Positions 50,320 through 59,380 of a stretch of 64,000 bases of DNA are shown here, in pieces (the stretch's first letter is position 1; each line of letters opens with the position of its first letter). The notes below the pieces were generated by a model. It saw nothing but the letters and a program-made list of their open reading frames with translations. It was not told the origin of the DNA and searched no databases. Origin of the DNA: CAYMPH01 sp964392365 (GTDB taxonomy: Bacteria > Spirochaetota > UBA4802 > UBA5550); contig CAYMPH010000004.1 in NCBI GenBank assembly GCA_964392365.1, positions 219,725-283,724 on the forward strand. The letters run 5' to 3'. The translations under genes and the position numbers were made by a program.

Positions 50320-50769
50320 TTAAAAAAGTTTAGAGCTATCTAGCAGAATTGTTACAGGTCCTGAATTAACAAGCGAAACTTTCATATCAGCCCCGAAAAT
50401 GCCGCTTTTTACTTTGTGGTATTTTAATCTGAATTCAGAAATAAATTTTTCATACATCACTAAAGCCTGTTCCGGAGGCATGGCTTCTGAATAAGAAGGC
50501 CGTTTACCTTTTCGAACATCGCCGTAAAGAGTGAACTGGGATACAATTAATATTTCAGAATCAGTTTCTGCAGCAGAAAGATTCATTACTCCATTGTGAT
50601 CTTCAAAAATTCTAAGTCCTGTTGTTTTATTAATAATATAATCAATGTCCGAATAAGAATCAGCAGAATGAATACCAAGTAGAAGAAGCAGACCGGTTTT
50701 AATGCTGGAAATAACAGTGCTGTCCACTTCTACTGAAGCAGACAGCACCCTTTGTATAACTGCGCGCAT
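50320..50769 (-). CDS. dtd: D-aminoacyl-tRNA deacylase
   Basis: This 149-residue protein begins MRAVIQRVLSASVEV, the family hallmark. The catalytic/chiral-selection motifs are ILIVSQFTLYGD and NSGPVTILLD (Gly-cisPro). It removes D-amino acids wrongly attached to tRNA. The start overlaps the trxA stop by one base (TGATG), so the two genes are coupled. An M55 D-aminopeptidase elsewhere in the window could release the D-amino acids it protects against, but this link is only thematic. Confidence 0.96.
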   Translation of the reverse strand: MRAVIQRVLSASVEVDSTVISSIKTGLLLLLGIHSADSYSDIDYIINKTTGLRIFEDHNGVMNLSAAETDSEILIVSQFTLYGDVRKGKRPSYSEAMPPEQALVMYEKFISEFRLKYHKVKSGIFGADMKVSLVNSGPVTILLDSSKLF

Positions 50770-51092
50770 CAGGAATGCTTTTTAATATTCTGCCTTAATG
50801 ATTCTTCCGGCTGAACGCCAACAAATCTTTCTACTTCCTTACCGTCTTTAAACAAGATCAGGGTTGGAATTGAAGCTATGCCGAGCTGCTGCGCTATTGA
50901 TGGATTATCATCAGTATTCAGCTTTGTAATTGATATCTTTATATCAGAGGACTGGGATATTTTTTCAAGAATAGGTGTCTGCATTCTGCAAGGGCCGCAC
51001 CATGGAGCCCAGAAATCAACAAGAACAAGTCCCTTGCTTTGTAATACTTCAGAATCATAATTGCTGCTATTAATATCTTTTAAATCTCCCAT
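50769..51092 (-). CDS. trxA: thioredoxin
   Basis: This 107-residue cytoplasmic thioredoxin has the active site FWAPWCGPCRMQTPIL and the cis-proline region IASIPTLILFKDGKEVERFVG. It reduces disulfides in ribonucleotide reductase, peroxiredoxins and others with NADPH-thioredoxin reductase (not in the window). It has a GGAGG-like site (CCGGAGGAAAGTTA) before the ATG. It forms a coupled pair with dtd. Confidence 0.96.
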   Translation of the reverse strand: MGDLKDINSSNYDSEVLQSKGLVLVDFWAPWCGPCRMQTPILEKISQSSDIKISITKLNTDDNPSIAQQLGIASIPTLILFKDGKEVERFVGVQPEESLRQNIKKHS

Positions 51093-51108
51093 TAACTTTC
51101 CTCCGGTT

Positions 51109-51792
51109 TTATTTAATTAAATCTTTGCCTCGAACTTTTATATTACATGTTTCTTCGATGTTTTTAATAGTATTGTTTACAAAATCCAGATCTGTTTCTT
51201 TTTTTTCAATAATTTTATTTGATTTTTTTTCAAGAATCCAGGTTTTCAATTCTACAACATTTCCGTTCTCATACAGAAAAACATACTGAGCAGTTTGGGT
51301 GGTTTCTTTTTTTTCCGGCTGAAAATCATATTCGATATAACGTCTTGATGTTAATTTATTATTTTCATCATACTCATAGCTGTCGAAAGCGAACATATAA
51401 AGAATTCCTGTTTTTTCATCAAGTATATAGTATCCTATATCTTTTAAATTATTTTCATTATAATTATAATCGATCCATCCGGTTTTTAACTTCTTATTGT
51501 TTTTATAAATATAAAAAACTGTAGCTTTTAAATTATTATCCTGATAATTATATTCTTCTTCTTTATAAGGAACAAGCTGACCTTTATTATCTTTTTTATA
51601 AATTACCGAAGTCGGATTGAAACTGTTATCAGAATATACTATCTCGCTGATTTTTTCAACTTTTGATCCATTATAAACAACAATAGCAGATACCCGGCCA
51701 AAAATATCTTTCCGCTCTATTTCGCGCATTCCGGTGCATGCTGCAAAAAACAGTACCATGCAGATAATATATATTTTAATTAATTGTTTCAT
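51109..51792 (-). CDS. lipoprotein with YD-like strand repeats, unknown function
   Basis: This 227-residue protein has a lipoprotein signal ending in FFAACTG (Cys19). It then has repeating segments of the form YNYQDNNLKATVFYIYKNNK, YNYNENNLKDIGYYILDEK and YEYDENNKLTSRRYIEYDF. These resemble the beta strands of RHS/YD-type or antitoxin-like YwqK repeat proteins. It is probably an outer-membrane or periplasmic beta protein. It is followed by trxA after 16 bases and may share its transcript. No enzyme motif is seen. Confidence 0.6.
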   Translation of the reverse strand: MKQLIKIYIICMVLFFAACTGMREIERKDIFGRVSAIVVYNGSKVEKISEIVYSDNSFNPTSVIYKKDNKGQLVPYKEEEYNYQDNNLKATVFYIYKNNKKLKTGWIDYNYNENNLKDIGYYILDEKTGILYMFAFDSYEYDENNKLTSRRYIEYDFQPEKKETTQTAQYVFLYENGNVVELKTWILEKKSNKIIEKKETDLDFVNNTIKNIEETCNIKVRGKDLIK

Positions 51793-51825
51793 AAATTTCC
51801 AGCAACAATTAAAAATACCCGCTGT

Positions 51826-52578
51826 TTAATCAAGATTAATTTTCGGCAGATAATCCGGCTTTATGTCTCCCATTGATCTGAACATATTATTAACGCCTCC
51901 TGGAAAATGTTTTTCCAATTCGCCTAATAAATTCTTTATATCATGCCTTCTGGTTTTTTCAGAAAAAGGACAGACAGTTTTCTGATTTTGAAATTCTTTT
52001 ATAACAGCATATTTTTTAATTTCATCATTCCTTAAAAGAAGCATAGGCCTGATAATATCAAACTCTCCTTTAAACATGGAAAGCTTTCCGGGCATGGAAC
52101 TTATCTGTCCGTTAAAAGTCATATTCATCAGAAGAGTTTCAACAGCATCATCCATATGGTGACCGAGAGCCAGTTTATTGCACCTGAATTCCTTCATATA
52201 GTTAAATAAAATTTTTCTCCTGTGCATTGAGCATAAATAGCATGCTGATTTATCGCCGTCACTTCTGTCTATGTAGCTTGTTTCCAGATATATAAAATTT
52301 ACGTTTAAGTCAGTACAAAAATCCTCGAAATATTTTCTGTCTATATCATATCCGATATTTTTAACATTTACGTGAAGTGCGGTAATATTATAATCAATTG
52401 GAATATGTTTCCTTCTTTCAGAAAGAATATCAAGCATTACAAAAGAATCTTTTCCGCCGGATATTGCTGCAAGTACATGATCGCCATCTCCAATCATGCT
52501 GAATTTATTTATTGCTTTTCCTGTTATTCTTTTAACCGAATTCAGAAAATACCTGTTTTCTTTGGAAATCTTATCCAT
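51826..52578 (-). CDS. ttcA: TtcA/TilS-superfamily tRNA thiolation ATPase
   Basis: This 250-residue protein has the PP-loop AAISGGKDSFVMLDIL and the Cys pair CYLCSMHRRK. A conserved LALGHHMDDAVETLLMNMTFNG block and a third Cys in KTVCPFSEKTRR complete the set. TtcA inserts sulfur at C32 of tRNAs using an oxygen-sensitive [4Fe-4S] cluster held by three Cys. Length is a little shorter than E. coli TtcA. It could also be another TtcA-family member. It lies just upstream of the YD-like lipoprotein gene on the same strand. Confidence 0.85.
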   Translation of the reverse strand: MDKISKENRYFLNSVKRITGKAINKFSMIGDGDHVLAAISGGKDSFVMLDILSERRKHIPIDYNITALHVNVKNIGYDIDRKYFEDFCTDLNVNFIYLETSYIDRSDGDKSACYLCSMHRRKILFNYMKEFRCNKLALGHHMDDAVETLLMNMTFNGQISSMPGKLSMFKGEFDIIRPMLLLRNDEIKKYAVIKEFQNQKTVCPFSEKTRRHDIKNLLGELEKHFPGGVNNMFRSMGDIKPDYLPKINLD

Positions 52579-52727
52579 TATTTTTTATTTCCTGTGAATA
52601 TTTTCATTAAAAATGATAAAAATATTTTTATATGCCTTATAAAAAATAATAAAAGTTATTGATATGTCAAACTAAATCCTGTATTATGCTCATAATTAAT
52701 AGCGTATAAAAATATCAGAGGTAAATA

Positions 52728-53087
52728 ATGAGCAAGGGTTTAATAGTTGATGATTCAAAATTTATGCGGAAAATTATCAGGGATACGCTTGAAAGCGGAG
52801 GATATGAAATCATTGATGAGGCTGAAAACGGCTCTGATGGAATTGAATCATATAAAAAGAACAAGCCCGATTTTGTAACAATGGACATAACAATGGGCGG
52901 AAAAGACGGCCTTAAAGCTGTTCAGGAAATTATAGAATTCGATCCGGATGCAAAAGTTATTATCATATCCGCGCTGAATGAAAATACTCTTAAAATGAAT
53001 GAGCCGGGAATCAACCCGAAAGCTTTTATCACAAAACCGTTTGAAAAAGACAAATTACTCAATACAATAAAAAGCATTTTATCTTAA
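52728..53087 (+). CDS. CheY-like single-domain response regulator
   Basis: This 119-residue protein is a lone receiver domain. Acidic pocket Asp8/Asp9 (LIVDDSKFMRKII), phosphoacceptor Asp53 (FVTMDITMGGKDG), switch Ser (VIIISALNE) and Lys in FITKPFEKDKL are all present. Without an output domain it acts by binding a partner, as CheY does with the flagellar switch. The gene is followed after 25 bases by a cNMP-binding-domain protein gene, a candidate partner. An AGAGG site lies upstream. Confidence 0.92.
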   Translation: MSKGLIVDDSKFMRKIIRDTLESGGYEIIDEAENGSDGIESYKKNKPDFVTMDITMGGKDGLKAVQEIIEFDPDAKVIIISALNENTLKMNEPGINPKAFITKPFEKDKLLNTIKSILS

Positions 53088-53112
53088 ACAATAATTCTAT
53101 AACAGGAAAAAC

Positions 53113-54165
53113 ATGTCAGGTAATTTTATAAAATTATATACACCTACTTCAGCGCCGGATTGCGTATATTTTCTGAGTGAAGGTGAAATCTTCTTCTATA
53201 TATCCGATTCAGACAAATACTCAATAAATGGAAAAAATCTTATTGTAGGTTCTACTGAACTGCTTCTTAACAATTACCTAGAAATGAAAACAGGCAGGAT
53301 TGAAACAGCTGTATCAAAAAATGACAGCAAAATTAAAAAAATGCCTCTAGAAAGTTTCATGACAGGAATAAAAACATTTTCATTTGTGATAAATACATCA
53401 ATGGTTCTCGCCAAACAGATAAAACTCACAAATGGAATTATTAACAAGAATATGACTTCACTTGCCGGAGATGAAAAGAAAAACAGGGAAAGCGCAATTG
53501 AATATTACAGGATAGTTGATAAAATAAAAACAGAATATGATAAAAGAAAGTTTCCGTGGCTGAAAACATTAATTACAAAATATGAACCGAGCCTCACATT
53601 TAAAAGAGGAGAAGCATTTGCAAGATCATCTGATCCGGTTACAATTTCATCAACATCTGAAATTTCAGACAAGGATGTGGAATATTCAAGAGGAACAGTT
53701 ATCTGCGAAGAAAACACAATAGGCGACGAAATGTATATTCTGCAATCAGGAGCTATTGATGTTACGGTTGGTGGTAATAAGGTAGCGTCAATTGAAAATG
53801 CCGGTACAGTAATAGGTGAAATGGCTCTGCTTCTTGGAGATGCAAGGACTGCAACTTTAAAAGCAAGGAATAATGTTATCTTAACGAAAATTAAAAAAAG
53901 CGAACTTGTAGAAATTGCTGAAAGAAAATTTGATATTCTCATGAGTATTGCTTTATCTCTGGCTAAAAGACATTATTTCAATGTAGTAAAAATCGGCAGC
54001 CTGAATAAAACAATTGTTGATCAGAATTTAAACGAGTCTCCGGAAAAAAATCCTGCTATTGCATATAAAATGAATACAGAATTAAGAGCTCTGAAAGATG
54101 ATGTTGAAGCTGCAGTTAAAGGCAAAGAACATGATTTTTTAAAAGATATGATCAAAAATTTTTAA
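53113..54165 (+). CDS. cyclic-nucleotide-binding-domain protein with tandem cNMP-like domains
   Basis: This 350-residue cytoplasmic protein has an N-terminal cNMP-like but degenerate beta domain (about 1-110; DCVYFLSEGEIFFYISDSD). A helical linker follows (110-190). A canonical cyclic-nucleotide-binding domain is at about 190-300: SRGTVICEENTIGDEMYILQSG, then phosphate-binding cassette VIGEMALLLGDARTATLKAR with the ligand-binding Arg. A helical tail ends the protein. No HTH or other output is visible, so it may act as a regulatory protein with the CheY-like neighbour 25 bases upstream. It may also be a motility adaptor. Confidence 0.8.
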   Translation: MSGNFIKLYTPTSAPDCVYFLSEGEIFFYISDSDKYSINGKNLIVGSTELLLNNYLEMKTGRIETAVSKNDSKIKKMPLESFMTGIKTFSFVINTSMVLAKQIKLTNGIINKNMTSLAGDEKKNRESAIEYYRIVDKIKTEYDKRKFPWLKTLITKYEPSLTFKRGEAFARSSDPVTISSTSEISDKDVEYSRGTVICEENTIGDEMYILQSGAIDVTVGGNKVASIENAGTVIGEMALLLGDARTATLKARNNVILTKIKKSELVEIAERKFDILMSIALSLAKRHYFNVVKIGSLNKTIVDQNLNESPEKNPAIAYKMNTELRALKDDVEAAVKGKEHDFLKDMIKNF

Positions 54166-54179
54166 TTTAAAAAAAAGCA

Positions 54180-54674
54180 TTATTCCTTCCGCATAATATT
54201 CAGCCAGGACATTTCCGCATTCAGATGACTCAACAGGTAGCTAAGCAGAGCTTTATTTGAATCACCCTCTTTTAATTTTTTTTCTATCTCATCAATCCGT
54301 TTTTTAATATCAATGAATCTGTCTTCTAAAAACTGCTCTTTCATTTCCTGAGAAAGTGTTCTATAAAACATCAGAACTATATCAATATCGAAATGAATAA
54401 GATTTTTATCCAGATACTGCTTCAGAAGTTTTTTATAATATTTTTTCCCTGCAGGCAGAATTTCATAGATATACCTTTCAGGATTACCGCTTTCCTTTTC
54501 TATACCGACCCGCTTTACCCAGCCGTTATCAACTGCTTTTTTTATAGCATAATAAATTGAACCGAACTTGATATCAACATAATCTTCAAGCCTGTCCATA
54601 ATTTTCTTTTTTATTTCATATCCGTAAAGGTTTTCTTCGGATAAAAGTCCAAGAATTGTAATTTCAATTTTCAT
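54180..54674 (-). CDS. PadR-family transcriptional regulator
   Basis: This 164-residue protein begins with a PadR winged helix (about 1-85; ILGLLSEENLYGYEIKKKIMDRLEDYVDIKFGSIYYAIKKAVDNGWVK). The C-terminal Vir-like helical dimerisation domain follows (about 95-164). PadR regulators usually repress genes next to themselves, often transporters. Here the divergent neighbour is the SGNH hydrolase gene, so that may be its target. The 178 bases between them, very AT-rich, would hold the operator. No exact palindrome was picked out. Confidence 0.88.
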   Translation of the reverse strand: MKIEITILGLLSEENLYGYEIKKKIMDRLEDYVDIKFGSIYYAIKKAVDNGWVKRVGIEKESGNPERYIYEILPAGKKYYKKLLKQYLDKNLIHFDIDIVLMFYRTLSQEMKEQFLEDRFIDIKKRIDEIEKKLKEGDSNKALLSYLLSHLNAEMSWLNIMRKE

Positions 54675-54852
54675 AAACCCCTTCTCTGCCAGATAAACTC
54701 TTGCTTAAATAATTTTAAATACTTTACATCTGAATTAATTTATAAAATAACTATTTTACTAATATAATAAAAAAATAGTTGAATTGCAATTAAAATATTA
54801 AAATTTTAATATATTTATTAAAATATGTTAAATTTATTGCTAAGGTTCATAA

Positions 54853-55452
54853 ATGAAAAGACTAAAAACCATTGATAAATTTGAATCAGGTAGCGAAATA
54901 TTGATTTCCGCTCTTGGCGATTCCCTTACAGCAGGATGGATGGTCAGCAAAGGGTATCTTGATTATTTAGAAGAGATGCTTATGCTTAAATATCCTGATG
55001 CTGTATTTAGAATAAATAATTGCGGAGTACCCGGTGATACGGCTGATGGCGGTCTTTCAAGAGTCAGATTCTGCACTGAAAATAAAAACCCGGATCTATT
55101 CATAGTTGAATTCGGTCTTAACGATGCATTTATGGGACACTCTGTCAGCAGATTTAAAAACAATATAATACTGATTGTTAACAAGATCAGAGAGCTATAT
55201 AATTCCGAAATTATTCTAATAACATCAGTCCCGGTTTCAAACGAAGAGGAAAATAAAATTATGAATAAGTATTATAAGTCTATTGAAGAAGTATCAATAG
55301 AAGAAAATACATTTTTCGCTGAACCGCATAAATTATTTACAAAAAAAATACAAAATGGAACAAGCCGCGGGATACTTTATCTTTCAGACATGGTTCATCC
55401 ATCATCTGAAGGCTATAAACTTATTGCAGAAGCAGTAATGGAAATTTTTTAA
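54853..55452 (+). CDS. SGNH/GDSL-family hydrolase
   Basis: This 199-residue protein has block I ISALGDSLTAGW (nucleophile Ser in GDS) and block II RINNCGVPGDTADGGLSRV (oxyanion Gly). Block III is VEFGLNDAFMG (Asn) and block V is SDMVHPSSEGYKLIAE (Asp, His). All catalytic residues are present. Family members cleave esters or acyl groups on lipids or carbohydrates. No signal peptide is seen, so it is cytoplasmic. The stop overlaps the stop of the convergent carrier gene by four bases. Confidence 0.9.
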   Translation: MKRLKTIDKFESGSEILISALGDSLTAGWMVSKGYLDYLEEMLMLKYPDAVFRINNCGVPGDTADGGLSRVRFCTENKNPDLFIVEFGLNDAFMGHSVSRFKNNIILIVNKIRELYNSEIILITSVPVSNEEENKIMNKYYKSIEEVSIEENTFFAEPHKLFTKKIQNGTSRGILYLSDMVHPSSEGYKLIAEAVMEIF

Positions 55453-56387
55453 AGAATCAAAGCTGCGTTAAACATAAATAAAAGAGGAAGAACAAGAATA
55501 ATAAACATTATTGTATTAATAATAAATATTGAAGAAGAAAGTTCAGTGTCGAGATCGAATAGAATAGAAGTCATAACTGAATAAACAGCAGCAGGCATGA
55601 ATGACTGGATTAATATTATTTTTTCTATGTCTCGGTCAAGATCAACAATCTGAAGAACAATAGATGTTATTACAGGGATTATCAGAAATTTAATTGCAGC
55701 AATAATGTAATTATCAGCACGTATAAATTTCAGTTTGGAAATATTTATATTAATTCCAAGGACGAAATAGTTCACAGAAATTGCAAGCATAACAACCGGA
55801 TCAATCGGGAAATTGATTGCAGCTCTTTTTACTCCGGATAAATTAAGAAAAATTGCTGCAGCTGCAGCTGCAAGCGTTAGATTCTGTGAATTTAAAATAT
55901 ATTCCTTAAATTTTAATTTCCTGCTTAAAGATGAATTAAACCTGGCATAATTAAATATAACAAGAACCGTATACGGCATAAAATAAATCAGAAATATAGC
56001 CGAAAGAGCCAGCCCCTTTTCCCCTGCCAGCAGATAGCAGACAAAACCGCCCATTGTAAATCCGTGGTTAGCGAGAGAAGAACTTATTAAAAATGATGCT
56101 TTTGATTTTCCTTCTGCCTTAACAATTGGAAGTGAAATTTTACCCAGGATAAAACCGGCTGATACCATTAAAAGACCAGCAACAGGAAGAAAAAACTGGT
56201 CCTTTCCCAGAGACAGTCCCCAGATTACCCAGAAAAAAATAACAGGCTCAAGAATTACAAGATCCAGCAGAATAATTTTTTTAGAAATTTTCAGAGGATT
56301 TTCAATATGCTTTTTAATATATAAGCCGGACAAAAACGGCAGTATAATAATAAGCTGAAAAATAATAAATTTTATTTCAAGATTCAA
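55449..56387 (-). CDS. AEC-family (auxin efflux carrier-like) permease
   Basis: This 312-residue protein has ten predicted helices in two halves of five, the plan of the auxin efflux carrier/malonate transporter family. Features are VILEPVIFFWVIWGLS and ANHGFTMGGFVCYLLAGEKG (crossover region) in the first half. The second half has LGININISKLK and LIQSFMPAAVYSVMTSILFDLD. The substrate is likely a carboxylate or other small anion. Its 3' end overlaps the SGNH hydrolase stop on the other strand, so no terminator fits between them. Confidence 0.82.
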   Translation of the reverse strand: MNLEIKFIIFQLIIILPFLSGLYIKKHIENPLKISKKIILLDLVILEPVIFFWVIWGLSLGKDQFFLPVAGLLMVSAGFILGKISLPIVKAEGKSKASFLISSSLANHGFTMGGFVCYLLAGEKGLALSAIFLIYFMPYTVLVIFNYARFNSSLSRKLKFKEYILNSQNLTLAAAAAAIFLNLSGVKRAAINFPIDPVVMLAISVNYFVLGININISKLKFIRADNYIIAAIKFLIIPVITSIVLQIVDLDRDIEKIILIQSFMPAAVYSVMTSILFDLDTELSSSIFIINTIMFIILVLPLLFMFNAALIL

Positions 56388-56630
56388 ATTATATCACTTA
56401 TCTAATATTTTATTTTTTTATTAGCATTTATAATCTTTCTACAAATTACTTCAAGCAAATAACATATTAAAATCCAAAAGGGATGCATCTGATCTGATAT
56501 TAGTTATTAAAATTTATGTTGCAAGATTACATTTACAATATTTAATTGCTTTTTTATCAAAAATCTGTCAAAAAAATGGATAGATTATTAAATTGAAATT
56601 AAAAAAATTTAAAATGGTAAATATTTATTT
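56388..56630. other. AT-rich divergent region upstream of kup
   Basis: These 243 bases lie between two divergently oriented genes and hold both promoters. The sequence is AT-rich throughout. No riboswitch-like structure, such as the c-di-AMP ydaO class that often precedes kup, was recognised. No strong ribosome-binding site precedes the kup ATG. Confidence 0.35.
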
Positions 56631-58451
56631 ATGAAGCTGATTTACAGCAAAGAAGACTGGAAAGATATTTTAAAAGCATTGGGTCTTGTTTTTGGTGATA
56701 TAGGCACAAGCCCCATTTATACACTTACTGTTATTTTTATTTTCATCAAGCCAACACAGGAAAACGTTCTTGGAATTCTTTCCCTGATTATTTGGACCCT
56801 TTTCATCTTAGTTACAATAGAATATACCTGGCTTGCCATGAGACTGGAAATACATGGTGAAGGCGGCACAATCATTCTAAAGAAACTTCTGAAAAAAATT
56901 TTAAAACCAGGAAGAGCTACAGCTTTTTTTTCACTCTTGGCATATGCCGGAGTTGCGCTACTTCTGGGAGATGGAGTTATAACCCCTGCAATAAGTATCC
57001 TCTCTGCTGTTGAAGGTATTATACTTATACCAGGCCTGGAAAAAACGCAATTATGGATATTAATATCTATAGCTATATTAATCACTATTGCTCTTTTTAT
57101 TTTTCAGTCAAAAGGAACGGACACTATAGCTAAAACTTTCGGCCCGATTATGGTTTTATGGTTTTTTTCCTTGAGTTTATCCGGAATTCTATCTATATCA
57201 TATTTTCCAAAAGTATTCGAAGCATTTAACCCTATGTATTTATTCAGATTTTTCAGCAATAATGGAATTGCCGGATTCATTATTCTATCTGATGTAATTC
57301 TTTGCGCTACCGGGGCTGAAGCTCTTTATGCAGATATGGGGCATCTCGGGAAAAAACCGATAGTTCGCGCATGGACTTTTGTTTTTATAGCTCTGATTCT
57401 TAATTATCTTGGTCAGGGATCATATGCTCTTAGAAATCCTGAAGCTAAAACTTTTATATTTGCAATGGTTCAAAGCCAATCAGCAGTTTTATATATCCCT
57501 TTTCTGATATTAACAATTACAGCGACAATAATCGCATCACAGGCTCTTATCAGCGGTGTTTTTTCAATAATTTATCAGGCAATTAACACAAGGGCATTTC
57601 CGCGATTAAGAATAGAGTTCACATCATTTAAACTGAAATCTCAAATCTATATCAGCTCAGTGAACTGGGCTTTGATGTTTGCAGTTATTTTTATTATGAT
57701 AATTTTTAAAAAATCTGAAGGCCTTGCAGCAGCTTATGGACTGGCTGTTACCGGAACAATGAGTATCACTGGAATTATGCTTATAATGATATATTTTACC
57801 AGGAAAGATAAAATAAAAACTATTTTCGCAGTTTTTGTTTTCCTGATTGATATAGCATTTCTTATTGCTAATTTTAATAAAATTCCTCACGGAGGCTACA
57901 TCTCTTTACTTTTAGCATCTTTTCCATTTTTATTGATTCTGCTATGGATAAAAGGCCAGCAGGCAGTGTATAAAGAATTAAAACCTATTGACATAGATAC
58001 ATTTTTAACAAGCTACGAACAGATATACAAAAAGGTTCAAATACCGGGAACAGGTCTTTTTTTTGTTGGAAGCATTAAAAACATATCGCCGTATATTATC
58101 CATACAATTATCCGCAGCAACATTATATATGAAAACAATATCATGATTTCAGTTTTCAGGACAGAAGATCCATTCGGTCTTGAAACAAATTTTACCAGCA
58201 ACATAGGTACAGGTCTTCATGCATTTGAAATCAGTGCAGGATATAAAGAGGAGATTGATATTAATAAACTTATCAGCGATCATGCCATTAATCCGAAAGT
58301 AATATTTTATGGAACCGAGGATATTTACACAATCAATCCAATATGGAAAATTTTTTCAGTTATTAAAATTTTAACTCCAAGCTTTGTTAAATTTTATAAG
58401 CTGCCAACGTCAAAACTTCAGGGTGTTATTACCCGTGTTGAAATGAAATAG
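56631..58451 (+). CDS. kup: KUP-family potassium uptake protein
   Basis: This 606-residue protein has twelve predicted N-terminal helices (about 10-430) and a cytoplasmic C-terminal domain (about 440-606). Family motifs are LGLVFGDIGTSPIYTL at the N-terminus, EIHGEGGTIILKKLL, and LLLGDGVITPAISILSAVEGI. Others are LCATGAEALYADMGHLGKKPI, and IPHGGYISLLLA before the tail. It takes up K+ with H+. The start has no clear ribosome-binding site. The C-terminal tail is shorter than in E. coli Kup but of common length. Confidence 0.96.
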   Translation: MKLIYSKEDWKDILKALGLVFGDIGTSPIYTLTVIFIFIKPTQENVLGILSLIIWTLFILVTIEYTWLAMRLEIHGEGGTIILKKLLKKILKPGRATAFFSLLAYAGVALLLGDGVITPAISILSAVEGIILIPGLEKTQLWILISIAILITIALFIFQSKGTDTIAKTFGPIMVLWFFSLSLSGILSISYFPKVFEAFNPMYLFRFFSNNGIAGFIILSDVILCATGAEALYADMGHLGKKPIVRAWTFVFIALILNYLGQGSYALRNPEAKTFIFAMVQSQSAVLYIPFLILTITATIIASQALISGVFSIIYQAINTRAFPRLRIEFTSFKLKSQIYISSVNWALMFAVIFIMIIFKKSEGLAAAYGLAVTGTMSITGIMLIMIYFTRKDKIKTIFAVFVFLIDIAFLIANFNKIPHGGYISLLLASFPFLLILLWIKGQQAVYKELKPIDIDTFLTSYEQIYKKVQIPGTGLFFVGSIKNISPYIIHTIIRSNIIYENNIMISVFRTEDPFGLETNFTSNIGTGLHAFEISAGYKEEIDINKLISDHAINPKVIFYGTEDIYTINPIWKIFSVIKILTPSFVKFYKLPTSKLQGVITRVEMK

Positions 58452-58566
58452 TTTCATTTCTATATAAAAAATTCATATCCGGTTCAACTTTTATTGAAAT
58501 TCCGTCACAGGCCGGTTTCAAAAAAATAATCTTGACTTTAACCCTCCTTTTTATAAATTTGTTCCC

Positions 58567-58650
58567 GGAGAGTTGTCCGAGTGGTCTATGGAGACGGTCT
58601 TGAAAACCGCTGGGTTAATAGCCCCGGGGGTTCGAATCCCTCACTCTCCG
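58567..58650 (+). tRNA. tRNA-Ser (anticodon TGA)
   Basis: The acceptor is GGAGAGT (58567-58573) with ACTCTCC (58643-58649) and discriminator G. The anticodon loop is CTTGAAA with TGA at 58601-58603. The long variable arm typical of class II serine tRNAs is present (CTGGGTTAATAGCCCCGG region), with T loop TTCGAAT. No CCA is encoded. A weak promoter (TTGACT at 58532-58537, TAAATT at 58554-58559) lies just upstream. Confidence 0.97.
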
Positions 58651-58690
58651 ATTTAAATTCTCGAATAAATAATACAAAAATTTTAATAAT

Positions 58691-58778
58691 GGAGAGATGC
58701 CCGAGAGGCCGAAGGGGATTGCCTGCTAAGCAATTGTATCGCATATTGATACCGAGGGTTCGAATCCCTCTCTCTCCG
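58691..58778 (+). tRNA. tRNA-Ser (anticodon GCT)
   Basis: The acceptor is GGAGAGA (58691-58697) with TCTCTCC (58771-58777) and discriminator G. The anticodon stem-loop is ATTGC-CTGCTAA-GCAAT with GCT at 58725-58727. A long variable arm and T loop TTCGAAT are present. CCA is not encoded. It lies 40 bases after the other tRNA-Ser and 11 bases before the start of a protein gene. Confidence 0.97.
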
Positions 58779-58789
58779 AATAAACAGAC

Positions 58790-59302
58790 ATGAAAATTAA
58801 AAAAAAATTCAACGATATCAAAAAAAAGACAACCAAAAAGATAAAAGCTTTGGCTGCCAAATACAGTCCGTCTTTTTTTTATGATCTAATCAATAAAAAA
58901 ATACCGCTTGATAAGTATGTTGAAATAATTAAAAAAAATATCATAATTGCTCAAAAATATTTTGATACTGCTTTTGAGAATAAACTCTATGCAACATATT
59001 TGCCATTTATAGGCTGGCTTATACCATTCCATTTCAACAAGGATGATAAATTTGCCATGCACCACGGGAGACAGGCTTTTTTAATTTCAGTTTCATTCGC
59101 CGCTGCTTTAATTTTCATATATTTTGCAACTTATCTAATTCCGGTTAAATTAAAAGTGGCTAAATTATTTCTAATAATATTAATCTATTTAATTGAACTG
59201 CTTTATCTTGCAATTTTTATAATTGGAACAAGATGGATTATTAAACAGGAAAAAAAATCATTACCTCTTGTTGATAAATACGATCACCTGATAAATATTT
59301 AA
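58790..59302 (+). CDS. membrane protein of DUF4870-like type, inside the tRNA cluster
   Basis: This 170-residue protein has a very basic N-terminus (MKIKKKFNDIKKKTTKKIK). A segment YLPFIGWLIPFHFNKDDKFAMHHGRQAFLISVSF resembles DUF4870/Tic20-like small membrane proteins. Two or three more helices follow (about 95-150). Function is unknown. The gene starts 11 bases after tRNA-Ser(GCT) and stops four bases before tRNA-Arg, so it is probably made from the tRNA transcript and freed by tRNA processing. The ribosome-binding site is poor. Confidence 0.7.
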   Translation: MKIKKKFNDIKKKTTKKIKALAAKYSPSFFYDLINKKIPLDKYVEIIKKNIIIAQKYFDTAFENKLYATYLPFIGWLIPFHFNKDDKFAMHHGRQAFLISVSFAAALIFIYFATYLIPVKLKVAKLFLIILIYLIELLYLAIFIIGTRWIIKQEKKSLPLVDKYDHLINI

Positions 59303-59306
59303 ATAT

Positions 59307-59380
59307 GCGTCCGTAGCTCAGCTGGATAGAGTAGCGGACTACGAATCCGTTGGTCGCAGGTTCGACTCCTGCCGGACGCG
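59307..59380 (+). tRNA. tRNA-Arg (anticodon ACG)
   Basis: The acceptor is GCGTCCG (59307-59313) with CGGACGC (59373-59379) and discriminator G. The anticodon stem-loop is GCGGA-CTACGAA-TCCGT with ACG at 59341-59343, which implies A-to-I editing by TadA. D and T loops (AGCTGGATAGA, TTCGACT) are normal. It closely resembles bacterial tRNA-Arg(ACG). Confidence 0.97.

Noticed and set aside
58581..58793. 70-codon plus-strand ORF
   Set aside because: It runs through both tRNA-Ser genes, so the reading frame is accidental.
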